Assembly: GCF_001591405.1 (NCBI RefSeq)
Contig: NZ_BCUV01000007.1
Span: 1,178,001 to 1,242,000 of the forward strand
From: Janibacter terrae NBRC 107853
GTDB lineage: Bacteria; Actinomycetota; Actinomycetes; Actinomycetales; Dermatophilaceae
Reading direction: 5' to 3'
Length of the DNA: 64,000 nucleotides
In this document: one piece after another, positions 25,101 through 35,019 of the stretch
Numbering within the stretch: the stretch's first letter is position 1
Layout: every line of letters starts with the position of its first letter
Notes under the pieces: generated by a model
Databases searched by the model: none
What the model saw: only the letters and a program-made list of their open reading frames with translations
What the model was told of the DNA's origin: nothing
Program-made: the position numbers and the translations under genes

Positions 25101-25853
25101 ATGATCGACGGCATGACCTCCAGCGACCCCGTCGACCTCCCCCACGTCGACGGGATGCGGCGGCGCAGCCGCGTCGTGCTCGTGGCACTCACGTGGGCGG
25201 TCCTGCTGGGGGCGAGCGCGGCGCTGGTCTTCCCCGGGCTCGATGCGGGGATCTTCAGCGTGAACCCGCTCGCCGTCGTGCTGATCGTCGTGTGGTTCGT
25301 CCTCATGATCGCGTTGCTGCTGCAGGTGAGCCACCGGTGGCACCCCGTCGTGCTCGGCCTCTGCTTCCTCGCGCTCGTCGCCGCGCCCGGGTTCGTCTAC
25401 CTGGGCGTGGTCGCCGGCTACGGCCCCCTGGGCTCGGAGCGCACGAGCGCGACCGTCGTCGAGGCGCACCCTCGCGGCAACCAACCGCCGTCGGTCCTCT
25501 TCGAGCTCGAGGACGGGACCCGGGAGCGGGAGTACTCCACCGGGACGACTGATGGACCGTACGCGGGCTACATCGTCCCGAGGGCGGGGTCCCGTGTCGC
25601 GGTGCTGAGGGACGACGCGGGTCTCCTGCCCCCGCGCCTGGCCCTGGGCGGCACATCGACGGACTCCACCGGGCGGGCGCTCGCCGCCCTGGTCCCCGGG
25701 GCGCTCGGGCTCCTCGTCCTCGGCGTCGCCACCGTCTCGGTGCTCACCCGTCGCGAGAGCTTCGTGACGAGGACGGCCCGCGAGAGCGAGGCCCGGCGAC
25801 TGGCCGACCTGCATCCCGGGACGACGGGTCAGCGGCGCCGCCGCAGCGCGTAG
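25101..25853 (+). CDS. membrane protein of unknown function (DUF3592-like layout)
   Basis: 250 residues: three N-terminal helices (about 25-105), a beta-rich extracytoplasmic domain (ERTSATVVEAHPRGNQPPSVLFELEDG ... GSRVAVLRDDAG) and a C-terminal helix (LVPGALGLLVLGVATVSVL). The order resembles DUF3592 proteins but I cannot confirm membership. Start at ATG 25101 after GGGACGG; 25113 is possible. Overlaps the convergent gene at 25829 by 25 bases. Confidence 0.6.
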   Translation: MIDGMTSSDPVDLPHVDGMRRRSRVVLVALTWAVLLGASAALVFPGLDAGIFSVNPLAVVLIVVWFVLMIALLLQVSHRWHPVVLGLCFLALVAAPGFVYLGVVAGYGPLGSERTSATVVEAHPRGNQPPSVLFELEDGTREREYSTGTTDGPYAGYIVPRAGSRVAVLRDDAGLLPPRLALGGTSTDSTGRALAALVPGALGLLVLGVATVSVLTRRESFVTRTARESEARRLADLHPGTTGQRRRRSA

Positions 25854-26344
25854 CCCGCGGTCGCGACGAGCGTGAGCGGCCCGAAGAGCAGCATCGGGGC
25901 GTACGCGACGACCATGAGCACGAGGGCGCCGTCGTGCACCGTGCCCTCGTCGGCACGACGGCCGGCGAGCAGCCCGAGGGCCATCGAGATCGTGAAGAGG
26001 TAGGTCATCGCCAGACCGCCGAGGGCGCCGAGGGCGACCGGCACCGAGCGGTGGATCGCGACCCCGACGCAGCGTTCGCCCCACGGCCGCACGAGCCCCA
26101 CGACGAGGACGCCGCACAGGACCTGGGTGATCGAGAGCCCGAGGACGTACCCGACCTCCCCCTCGTGCAGCCGGCGCAGCTCATCCGTGCCGGGCAGGGC
26201 GCCGCCGATCATCAGCAGCCGCCAGAGTGCGCTCGGCAGGCTCGCGAGCAGGGTGCCCCAGGCGGCGAGCACGGCCCAGTCCTGCGGTGGTCGCTCGGCC
26301 CAGCGGATCGTCGTCGGTGCGGTGGTCGCGGTCATCGTCGCCAT
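25829..26344 (-). CDS. four-helix membrane protein of unknown function
   Basis: 171 residues with about four hydrophobic helices (LAAWGTLLASLPSALWRLLM, VGYVLGLSITQVLCGVLVVG, ALGALGGLAMTYLFTISMAL, GALVLMVVAYAPMLLFGPLT). No conserved family recognised. The ATG at 26344 is preferred; the longer form would add a charged segment without a ribosome site. Confidence 0.6.
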   Translation of the reverse strand: MATMTATTAPTTIRWAERPPQDWAVLAAWGTLLASLPSALWRLLMIGGALPGTDELRRLHEGEVGYVLGLSITQVLCGVLVVGLVRPWGERCVGVAIHRSVPVALGALGGLAMTYLFTISMALGLLAGRRADEGTVHDGALVLMVVAYAPMLLFGPLTLVATAGYALRRRR

Positions 26345-26419
26345 GCCCTCGACGCTCCTCACGGATGGCGGTGGTGACCACCCGGTGGGCCCTCCGTCGC
26401 GACGGCGGTCCACCCCCGG

Positions 26420-26827
26420 TCACCGACGCAGGATCTCCTCCGCCATCGACAACCCGGCCTCGCGCTCGGGCTGGATGATCCGGGCGACGCCGAGCCTGCG
26501 CAGGGCCTCGACGTGCTGCCGTGAGCCGGCCTTGGCCCAGACCTCGCGCACGCCCAGCTCGTTGAGCGCGGTGGCCGTCATCAGCGAGGCCGCGACATTG
26601 GTCATCCCAAGGACGACGAGGGTCTCCGCGCCGACGCCGAGCTGCCGCAGCGTCTCCTCGTCGCGTGCCTCCGCGATCGCGAGATCACGCAGCTCCTCGG
26701 CCAGGGAGGCGACGACACGCTCGTCGACGTCGACGCCGAGCACGTGCCTCCCTTCGTCCTCGAGCCGAAGGGCGAGCGCCGCGCCGAAGCGGCCGAGCCC
26801 GATGACGACGACGTCGTGCCTAGCCAA
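26420..26827 (-). CDS. TrkA-N (RCK) domain potassium-uptake regulator
   Basis: 135 residues, a single Rossmann-type RCK domain: VVVIGLGRFGAALALRLEDEG with the GxGxxG nucleotide motif, acidic VDVDE at the end of strand 2. No TrkA-C domain, so shorter than KtrA (about 220). It would gate the TrkH pore encoded directly upstream by binding NAD(H) or ATP. Start is TTG at 26827, inside the trkH stop region. Inside the gene an inverted pair of CGAAGGG words (26750 and 26766) uses a Leu CTT and a Glu GAA codon. Confidence 0.87.
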   Translation of the reverse strand: MARHDVVVIGLGRFGAALALRLEDEGRHVLGVDVDERVVASLAEELRDLAIAEARDEETLRQLGVGAETLVVLGMTNVAASLMTATALNELGVREVWAKAGSRQHVEALRRLGVARIIQPEREAGLSMAEEILRR

Positions 26828-28184
26828 TGTGGACCCTCTCCTCCGGCACCTCGTAGCGCCGGGGTCGGTTGCGCAGCGCCAGGGCGGCGCCGAGCGTGAT
26901 CGGGCCGAGGCGCCCGAGGAACATGAGTCCGATGAGCACGAGCTGGCCCACCGGTGGGATGTCGGCCGTGATGCCGGTGGACATCCCGACCGTCGCGAAG
27001 GCCGAGATCACCTCGAAGAGCACGACGTCGAGCCTGAAGGGCGTGACGACGAGCAGCGCCGCCGTGCCGGCGACGACCAGGCCGACGCCGAGCAGCGCGA
27101 CGGTGAGCGCCTGGCGGATGTTGTCCTGCGGTACGCGTCGCCGCAGCACGCGCACGGTCGGCTCTCCCCGCAGCTCGGCCCAGATGACGAAGCCGAGCAG
27201 GGCGAAGGTCGTGATCTTGATGCCGCCCGCGGTGCCCGCGCTCCCGCCACCGACGAACATCAGGCCGTCGAGGAGGAGCAGGCTCTCCTGGTGCAGCGCA
27301 CCGACATCGACGCTGTTGAACCCGGCGGTGCGGGCGACGACCGACTGGAACCCGGCGCTGAGGACCTTGCCGCCCGTGCCCATCGGCCCGAGCGTGTCGG
27401 CGTTGTCCCACTCGAAGCCCGCGAGGAGCGCCGTGCCGACGAGCCACAGGACCACGGAGCCCCAGATCGTGATCGTCGCCTGCGTCGTCCACCGTCGGGA
27501 TCGACGACCTCGGTGCTTGAGGATCTCCCACCAGACGGGGAACCCGAGACCGCCGATCATCACAGAGAGCATGAGCGGGAGGCACATCCACGGGTCCTGC
27601 GCCCAGGAGACGGCACTGTCGACGTGCAGGCCGAAGCCCGCGTTGTTGAAGGCCGAGACCGCGTGGAAGACCCCCGAGTAGAGCGCCGTGGCCCAGTCCT
27701 CGTGGTACGCGATGCGCAGCCTGACGGCGAGGACCGCCGCGGTGGCCACCTCGACCGTGAGCGTGAACCGCAGGACGCCGACGAGCACCTGGGCCGGGCT
27801 GCGGTCGGACATGGAGCGCGCCTCCGCGCCGGTGAGGACGGTGGCGGGAGCGCTCAGTCGACGACCGATGAGCATGACGAGCAGCGTGGCGGCGGACATC
27901 ACCCCGAGACCCCCGAGCTGGATGAGCGCGAGGACGACGATCTCACCGAAGGTCGACCAGTGCGTCGCCGTGTCGACCGTGACCAGACCGGTGACGCAGG
28001 TCGCGGAGGTCGCGGTGAAGAGCGCGGTGAGCGGGTCGGTGGCCTCGCGGGACTGCGAGGCGAAGGGGGTCATCAGGACCAACGTGCCGACGGCGATCGT
28101 CACGGCGAAGCCGAGCATGACCGTCCGGGCGGGGTTCGCCACCAGACGGTTGAGCAGGTGAGTGTTGGTCGCGGCCTGGCCCAC
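26820..28184 (-). CDS. TrkH/KtrB-type potassium transporter subunit
   Basis: 454 residues from GTG 28184. Four repeated membrane-pore-membrane units with filter-like loops: TSATCVTGLVTVDTA, SAFNNAGFGLH, VARTAGFNSVDVG and SAFATVGMSTGIT, which carry the conserved filter glycines. Plasma-membrane K+ (or Na+/K+) uptake, paired with the TrkA-N protein that overlaps its stop. A longer start at 28232 would collide with the promoter of the divergent oxygenase gene and is less likely. Confidence 0.9.
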   Translation of the reverse strand: MGQAATNTHLLNRLVANPARTVMLGFAVTIAVGTLVLMTPFASQSREATDPLTALFTATSATCVTGLVTVDTATHWSTFGEIVVLALIQLGGLGVMSAATLLVMLIGRRLSAPATVLTGAEARSMSDRSPAQVLVGVLRFTLTVEVATAAVLAVRLRIAYHEDWATALYSGVFHAVSAFNNAGFGLHVDSAVSWAQDPWMCLPLMLSVMIGGLGFPVWWEILKHRGRRSRRWTTQATITIWGSVVLWLVGTALLAGFEWDNADTLGPMGTGGKVLSAGFQSVVARTAGFNSVDVGALHQESLLLLDGLMFVGGGSAGTAGGIKITTFALLGFVIWAELRGEPTVRVLRRRVPQDNIRQALTVALLGVGLVVAGTAALLVVTPFRLDVVLFEVISAFATVGMSTGITADIPPVGQLVLIGLMFLGRLGPITLGAALALRNRPRRYEVPEERVHIG

Positions 28185-28246
28185 GGGCGGACACGCTACT
28201 CCCGTCGTGCGGCAGGATGGTCCGACCGCCATGGAAGGGGCCGACG

Positions 28247-29050
28247 ATGACTCCCACCCACGCCGACGTCGTGGACCTCGAGCGCTACCCGATCCACGAG
28301 CTCGGGTCGGCGGATGGGCAGGACCTGGTGCGGCGCTGCCGGGCCGAGCTCGACGCCGCGGGCGTGTGCAACCTGCCCGGCTTCATCCGGCCCGAGGCCG
28401 TCGCCCGAATGGTCGAGGTCGCGGAGCAGGTCGCGGACGAGGCCTGGGCCACGGACCGTCCCCACACCGTGTACTTCACCGAGCCGGACGAGACGCTCGA
28501 CCCGGGTCACCCCCTTCGCCGGCAGGTCCGCTCGGCCAAGCACGGCTACGCCTACGACCGCATCCCCGCGGAGGCGCCGGTGCGGCGCCTCTACGAGTCG
28601 GACGAGCTCACGGACTTCATCGCCGCCGTCCTCGGCAAGGACGCGCTGTACCGCTCCGCCGACCCGCTCGACGCCTTCCAGGTCACCGCCTTCCACCCGG
28701 GCGAGGAGCTCGGGTGGCACTTCGACAACTCCGAGTTCTCGGTCACGGTCATGTACCAGCCGGCCGAGTGCGGAGGCGAGTTCGTCTACGTGCCGGGGCT
28801 GCGCAGCGAGGACGACGACAGCCACGACGGCGTGCGGCGCGTCCTCGACGGGGACGAAGGTGGCCTCCAGGTGCTGCCCGCCGCGCCGGGGTCGCTCGCC
28901 TTCTTCCGCGGGGAGCACGCGCTGCACCGCGTCACCCCCGTCGAGGGCAGCCGTCCGAGGATCAACTCGGTCCTCACCTACGGCGTGCGTCCCGACATGC
29001 GCCTGTCCGACCTGACCTCCGAGATCTTCTACGGACGGACCTCGCGCTGA
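28247..29050 (+). CDS. 2-oxoglutarate/Fe(II) oxygenase related to BesD-type enzymes
   Basis: 267 residues. The start DVVDLERYPIHELGSADG and the core GWHFDNSEFSVTVMYQ, GGEFVYVPGLRS and FFRGEHALHRVTPVEG recall the BesD/HalD family of amino-acid halogenases and their hydroxylase relatives. The iron facial triad here is His158-x-Asp160 and His227. Halogenases replace the Asp with Gly, so this protein should be a hydroxylase, probably on a free amino acid or small amine. ATG 28247 with AAGGGG upstream. Divergent from trkH. Confidence 0.82.
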   Translation: MTPTHADVVDLERYPIHELGSADGQDLVRRCRAELDAAGVCNLPGFIRPEAVARMVEVAEQVADEAWATDRPHTVYFTEPDETLDPGHPLRRQVRSAKHGYAYDRIPAEAPVRRLYESDELTDFIAAVLGKDALYRSADPLDAFQVTAFHPGEELGWHFDNSEFSVTVMYQPAECGGEFVYVPGLRSEDDDSHDGVRRVLDGDEGGLQVLPAAPGSLAFFRGEHALHRVTPVEGSRPRINSVLTYGVRPDMRLSDLTSEIFYGRTSR

Positions 29051-29073
29051 GCGCCGCAGGGCAGACTGGGGCG

Positions 29074-29781
29074 ATGCGACGATTCGAGGAGCTCGCCTGG
29101 AGCGAGACGCCCCGCGGCGAGATCAGCCTGCGACGTCGGGTCGAGCCGACGCTCGAGGTCGACGTCTACGAGGTCAAGCTCGGCGACGAGTTCCTCATGT
29201 CGAGCCTCTTCACGGTCGCCGAGATCGAGCTCGCCCGGCTCGGTCTGGCGCAGGCGAAGGGGGAGCACCTCGACGTCGTCGTCGGCGGCCTGGGGCTCGG
29301 GTGCACCGCCCGCGCCGCGCTCGAGGACGAGCGGGTGCGCTCGATGATCGTCGTCGACGCCATGCCGGAGGTCATCGACTGGCACGAGCGCGAGCTGCTG
29401 CCCGACGCCGCTGCGCTGGTCCGGGACCCGCGCACCCGGCTGCAGCTGGCCAACTTCTTCGAGCTCGCGGCGTCCGACGCGGGCTTCGACGTCGAGACGC
29501 CGGGCAGGACCTTCGACGTGGTGCTGCTCGACATCGACCACACGCCGCACCACCTGCTCCACCCCGACCACGCCCCCTTCTACACGGAGGACGGGCTGCG
29601 CCGCCTGAAGCGTCACCTGCGTCCCGACGGGGTCTTCGCGCTCTGGTCCGACGACCCGCCGGACGACGGGTTCTGCGCGCTGCTCGAGCGGGTCTTCGAC
29701 CGGGTCCGGGCGCACGTCGTGGACTTCGACAACTTCCTCACGGGCGGCACGTCGAGCAACACGGTGTACGTCGCGGTCTGA
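29074..29781 (+). CDS. spermidine-synthase-like protein
   Basis: 235 residues. Rossmann methyltransferase-like fold as in spermidine synthases: VVVGGLGLGCTARAAL as the nucleoside-binding loop, VVDAMPEVIDWHE with the acidic end of strand 2, DVVLLDIDHTPHHLL where the catalytic Asp of true enzymes lies, and WSDDPPDDGF. Several actinobacterial members of this family lack demonstrated aminopropyl transfer, so substrate is open. Lies 23 bases after the oxygenase gene and is likely in its operon. Confidence 0.75.
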   Translation: MRRFEELAWSETPRGEISLRRRVEPTLEVDVYEVKLGDEFLMSSLFTVAEIELARLGLAQAKGEHLDVVVGGLGLGCTARAALEDERVRSMIVVDAMPEVIDWHERELLPDAAALVRDPRTRLQLANFFELAASDAGFDVETPGRTFDVVLLDIDHTPHHLLHPDHAPFYTEDGLRRLKRHLRPDGVFALWSDDPPDDGFCALLERVFDRVRAHVVDFDNFLTGGTSSNTVYVAV

Positions 29782-29832
29782 TGGGCGAGGTGCGTCCGGG
29801 CGAGGATGGTCGCGAGGCCTGGACCGGTCGAG

Positions 29833-30090
29833 TCAGCCGTAGTGGTACCGGCAGGCGGCGATACGGATCTCGTCGTCGACGACCTTGTAGACGAGCCGAT
29901 GCTCATCGGTGATGCGACGAGACCAGTACCCGGCGAAGTCGTGCTTGAGTGCCTCAGGTTTGCCGATGCCGTCGTTGCCATTGCGCTGGATGTCCGTCAG
30001 CAAGGTGTTGATGCGCTTGAGGACCTTGCGGTCCTGGCGTTGCCACCACACGTAGTCCTCCCACGCATGCTCGTCCCAGACGAGGAGCAA
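29833..30090 (-). CDS. yoeB: Txe/YoeB toxin, mRNA interferase
   Basis: 85 residues from a TTG start one base after the antitoxin stop. RelE-superfamily fold. With this start, residues Glu46, Arg65, His83 and Tyr84 fall at exactly the numbering of the E. coli YoeB catalytic residues, ending RYHYG. It cleaves mRNA on the ribosome when free. AGGAG from the antitoxin end provides its ribosome site. The downstream gene is convergent, so the pair stands alone. Confidence 0.93.
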   Translation of the reverse strand: MLLVWDEHAWEDYVWWQRQDRKVLKRINTLLTDIQRNGNDGIGKPEALKHDFAGYWSRRITDEHRLVYKVVDDEIRIAACRYHYG

Positions 30091-30091
30091 C

Positions 30092-30346
30092 TCACTCCTC
30101 GATGAGCTCGTGAGGCCCGCCCCGACCGCTCTCGAGACGCTCCATGGCATCGAGCAGCCGGCGCGCGTTGCGGGGCGATCGCATGAGGTACGCCGTCTCG
30201 CGGAGGGACTCGTAGTCGTCCAGGGAGACGATCACGACGGGGTCATGCCCGGCGCGCGTGATGACGACCTCCTCGCGGTCGTTGACGACCCCGTCAAGGA
30301 CCTCTGCGTAGCGCGCCCGGGACTCCGTGTAGCTCATGGTCTTCAT
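30092..30346 (-). CDS. yefM: YefM antitoxin
   Basis: 84 residues starting MKTMSYTESRARYAEVLDGV, the typical YefM/Phd N-terminal DNA-binding domain, with VVITRAGHDPVVIVSLDDYESL and an acidic C-terminal tail (GPHELIEE) that would wrap around YoeB. AGGAGGT five bases before the ATG. It should neutralise YoeB and repress its own promoter. Confidence 0.93.
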   Translation of the reverse strand: MKTMSYTESRARYAEVLDGVVNDREEVVITRAGHDPVVIVSLDDYESLRETAYLMRSPRNARRLLDAMERLESGRGGPHELIEE

Positions 30347-30356
30347 GGTGACCTCC

Positions 30357-30395
30357 TGTACAGAGAAGCGTACGTCTGGGCCTTCAGGGTGGCAA
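30357..30395 (-). promoter_or_regulatory. yefM-yoeB promoter and operator
   Basis: Minus strand: -35 TTGCCA (30390-30395), 17-base spacer, -10 TACGCT (30367-30372). A TGTACA palindrome (30357-30362) lies just downstream; TGTACA is the core of the E. coli YefM-YoeB operator, so autoregulation is likely. Confidence 0.65.
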
Positions 30396-30435
30396 GAGCG
30401 GGGCCGAGTCCACCCTTCGATGCCAAACTCGGTGG

Positions 30436-31218
30436 ATGAGCGATGAGCTGAGCACGGAGTGGATCGACAAGCGGGTTCGCGGCCGGCTGGGTGACGTCGT
30501 CCTCGTCGAGTCCCGGGACCCCCTCCTCGTGTGGCAGCCGGGTTTCCCGCCGGTCTACGGCTTCGCCTCCGACGAGATCGCGCAGGGGGTCCTGCGACCG
30601 GCAGCGGACCGCGACGCCGGCTACCCGGGCGAGTGGTTCTTCGGTCCGCACGCACGGGTCGACGAGTGGTTCGACGTCGTCGCAGGCGACGAGGTCGTCC
30701 CGCGCGGCGCGTGGCGGCTCGCCGACCTGCCGGACCGGGTCGTCCTCACGTGGGAGCCCGACCGCCTGTCGTGGACCGAGGAGGACGAGAGCGTCGGCCT
30801 GCACCCACGCGACCCGCACAAGCGGGTGGAGACCCTGCGCAGCTCCCGGCACGTCGAGGTGAGCGTGGGCGACCAGGTGCTCGCGGTGAGCGACGCGCCC
30901 GTGCTCCTGCTCGAGACCGACCTGCCGACGCGGTACTACCTCCCGCGCGAGGACGTGCGGCTGGACCTGCTCGTCGCGACCGACACCACCTCGGCGTGCC
31001 CCTACAAGGGCACGGCGGACGGGTACTGGACGTGGCCGGGCCCGCCCGAGCTCGCCGACATCGCCTGGTCCTACTCCTCCCCCCTGCGAGCCGTCGAAGC
31101 GGTCCAGGGGCGGGTCTGCTTCTACAACGAGCTCGTCGACCTGCGCGTCGACGGGGTCCTGCTCGAGCGGCCCGAGTCGCCCTTCAGCAGGAGCGAGCAG
31201 CGCCCGGGCGCCGGGTGA
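30436..31218 (+). CDS. DUF427 protein, two domains
   Basis: 260 residues containing two DUF427 units, the first about 15-120 and the second about 140-235 with RSSRHVEVSVGDQVLAVSDA and PYKGTADGYWTW, the best-conserved family segment. DUF427 proteins are small beta proteins of unknown biochemical role. The last eleven bases, including the stop, are the first unit of a tandem repeat that continues downstream. Confidence 0.82.
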   Translation: MSDELSTEWIDKRVRGRLGDVVLVESRDPLLVWQPGFPPVYGFASDEIAQGVLRPAADRDAGYPGEWFFGPHARVDEWFDVVAGDEVVPRGAWRLADLPDRVVLTWEPDRLSWTEEDESVGLHPRDPHKRVETLRSSRHVEVSVGDQVLAVSDAPVLLLETDLPTRYYLPREDVRLDLLVATDTTSACPYKGTADGYWTWPGPPELADIAWSYSSPLRAVEAVQGRVCFYNELVDLRVDGVLLERPESPFSRSEQRPGAG

Positions 31219-31251
31219 GCGCCGGGTGAGCGCTGGGTGAGCGCTGGGTGA
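31208..31251. repeat. four tandem 11-base repeats
   Basis: GCGCCGGGTGA twice then GCGCTGGGTGA twice, head to tail. Each unit carries TGA and the unit length is not a multiple of three, so stop codons fall in successive frames. It covers the end of the DUF427 gene and could vary by slippage. Confidence 0.85.
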
Positions 31252-31281
31252 AGGGCGGGAATGAACCCCCTTCGTCCGTAG

Positions 31282-31300
31282 TTGAGCGAGGTGAACTCAA
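31282..31300. promoter_or_regulatory. HAIR operator 1 (HspR site) upstream of dnaK
   Basis: TTGAGC-N7-ACTCAA, matching the HspR-associated inverted repeat known from Streptomyces and mycobacteria. 17 bases upstream of the dnaK -35. Confidence 0.88.
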
Positions 31301-31316
31301 CTTTTGGGCGCCGGAT

Positions 31317-31363
31317 TTGCGCAGGTCGCGGACCGGCTCCTAGGTTGAGCAGCAGCAACTCAA
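31317..31363 (+). promoter_or_regulatory. dnaK promoter overlapped by HAIR operator 2
   Basis: -35 TTGCGC (31317-31322), 18-base spacer, -10 TAGGTT (31341-31346). The second TTGAGC-N7-ACTCAA repeat (31345-31363) begins inside the -10, so bound HspR would block RNA polymerase directly. Confidence 0.82.
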
Positions 31364-31410
31364 CTTGCGTCGGGGAGACCACCTCGACCACCCGAACAAA
31401 GGAGCGCCCC

Positions 31411-33287
<1,877 letters not shown>

Positions 33288-33291
<4 letters not shown>

Positions 33292-33929
33292 CCGACGCCA
33301 ACCAGCCGATCGACCCCGAGGCGACGGCCCAGGCCGCCGACCCCCAGGCCGAGGAGCAGGTCGTCGACGCCGAGGTGGTCGACGAGGACGCGGCCGACGC
33401 TGCGCCCAAGTCGGCCACCCCGGCCGACGGGGCCACCGCCCCGGGCGAAGGGGAGGCCACCGGAGACGCCGAGGTCCACCCCGACACGGCCCGCGCCGAC
33501 CAGCTCCAGGACGACTACCTGCGCCTCCAGGCCGAGTACGTCAACTACAAGCGTCGCGTCGACCGGGACCTCCCGGTGCACAAGGAGCGCGCCGTCCACG
33601 ACCTGCTCGAGTCGCTCCTGCCGGTCCTCGACGAGATCCACCTCGCCGAGCAGCACGGCGACCTGCCGGAGGGCTCCCCCTTCCGCGCGATCGCCGACAA
33701 GCTCGAGCAGGTCCTCACCAAGCAGGGTCTGGAGCGCGTGGGCGTCAAGGGCGAGGCCTTCGACCCCAACGTGCACGAGGCCCTCATGCACGGCGCGTGG
33801 GACGCCTCCGACCCGGAGCTGCCGAGCGACGCGACGGCCACGACGGTCGTCACCGTGCTCCAGCCCGGCTACCGCGCCGGCGAGCGCGTCCTGCGCGCCG
33901 CCCGCGTCGCGGTCGCCGACCCGCAGTAA
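33288..33929 (+). CDS. grpE: nucleotide exchange factor GrpE
   Basis: 213 residues from GTG overlapping the dnaK stop. Long acidic N-terminus (about 75 residues), coiled-coil helix ([20 protein letters not shown]) and C-terminal beta domain with [17 protein letters not shown], the GrpE signature. Releases ADP from DnaK. The acidic EVVDEDAAD segment resembles the DnaK tail. Confidence 0.97.
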
Positions 33930-33950
33930 CCACCACCGAGAGGAGGAGAC

Positions 33951-34973
33951 ATGGCCAGTCAGGACTGGTTGGACAAGGACTTCTACGCGGTCCTGGGTGT
34001 CGCCAAGGACGCTGATACCGCCGAGATCAAGAAGGCCTACCGCAAGCTCGCCAAGCAGTACCACCCCGACCGCAATGCCGGGGACGACGCCGCCGAGCAG
34101 AAGTTCAAGGACGTCGGCGAGGCGCACGCCGTGCTCTCCGACCCGGAGCAGCGTCGTGAGTACGACGCCATCCGCTCGATGGCCGGCGGCGGTGCGCGAT
34201 TCACCGCCGGTGGCCCGGGTGGGGGCGCAGGCTTCGAGGACATCTTCTCCGCCTTCGGCGGGGGAGGGGGCGGCTCGCGGGTGCGTTACAGCACCGGCGG
34301 CGGCTCCCCCTTCGCCGGGGGTGGGGCGGGCGAGCCCGACCTCGAGGACATCCTGTCGATGTTCGGCGGGGGCGGCGGCGCCGGCTTCGGCGAGCAGGGC
34401 GCGGGCTTCCGCGCCCCGCGGGGCCCGGTCAAGGGCCAGGACCTCACCGCCCGCACCGAGCTGTCCTTCCGCGATGCGGTCGAGGGGCGCACCATCGCCC
34501 TGACCGTCAACGGCGAGAAGGTCAACGCCAGGATCCCTGCCGGCGTCAAGGACGGCCAGAAGATCCGCCTGCGCGGCAAGGGAGGTCACGGCGACCAGGG
34601 CGGGCCCCGCGGTGACCTCATCCTCACCGTGTCGGTGGGCAAGCACCCGGTCTACGGCCGCGACGGCGACAACCTGACCCTCGACCTGCCGGTGACCTTC
34701 GCCGAGGCCGCCCTCGGTGCCACGGTCGCCGTGCCGACCCTCGACGGGTCGCAGGTCAAGGTCAGGATCGCGCCGGGGACCCCGAGCGGCCGCGTCCTGC
34801 GGCTCAAGGGACGCGGCATCGCGACGAAGAAGGCCACCGGCGATCTGCTCGCCAAGGTCCAGATCATCGTGCCGACCGAGCTCAGCGAGGCCGAGCGCGA
34901 GGCGGTCGAGGTCCTGCGCGATGCCCGCACCGATGACCCGCGTGCCGCGCTGTTCGCCGCCGCGAGCGCCTGA
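33951..34973 (+). CDS. dnaJ: DnaJ-type co-chaperone without zinc finger (class B)
   Basis: 340 residues. J domain at 9-75 with the HPD triad (QYHPDRN), then a Gly/Phe-rich region of about 75 residues, then two C-terminal beta domains (GQDLTARTELSFRDAVEG, VSVGKHPVYGRDGDNLTL). No cysteine-rich CxxCxGxG zinc-binding repeats, so it is class B (CbpA/Hdj1-like) rather than the zinc-finger DnaJ. Strong AGGAGG ribosome site. Stimulates DnaK ATP hydrolysis. The class A DnaJ is presumably encoded elsewhere. Confidence 0.93.
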   Translation: MASQDWLDKDFYAVLGVAKDADTAEIKKAYRKLAKQYHPDRNAGDDAAEQKFKDVGEAHAVLSDPEQRREYDAIRSMAGGGARFTAGGPGGGAGFEDIFSAFGGGGGGSRVRYSTGGGSPFAGGGAGEPDLEDILSMFGGGGGAGFGEQGAGFRAPRGPVKGQDLTARTELSFRDAVEGRTIALTVNGEKVNARIPAGVKDGQKIRLRGKGGHGDQGGPRGDLILTVSVGKHPVYGRDGDNLTLDLPVTFAEAALGATVAVPTLDGSQVKVRIAPGTPSGRVLRLKGRGIATKKATGDLLAKVQIIVPTELSEAEREAVEVLRDARTDDPRAALFAAASA

Positions 34974-35019
34974 CCGCGACGCACTGGTGACGCACCGATG
35001 ACGAAGGGAGGTGGGCACA

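Noticed and set aside
30436-31218. DUF427 gene as part of the dnaK operon
   Set aside because: It ends before the HAIR sites and the dnaK promoter, so it is a separate unit.
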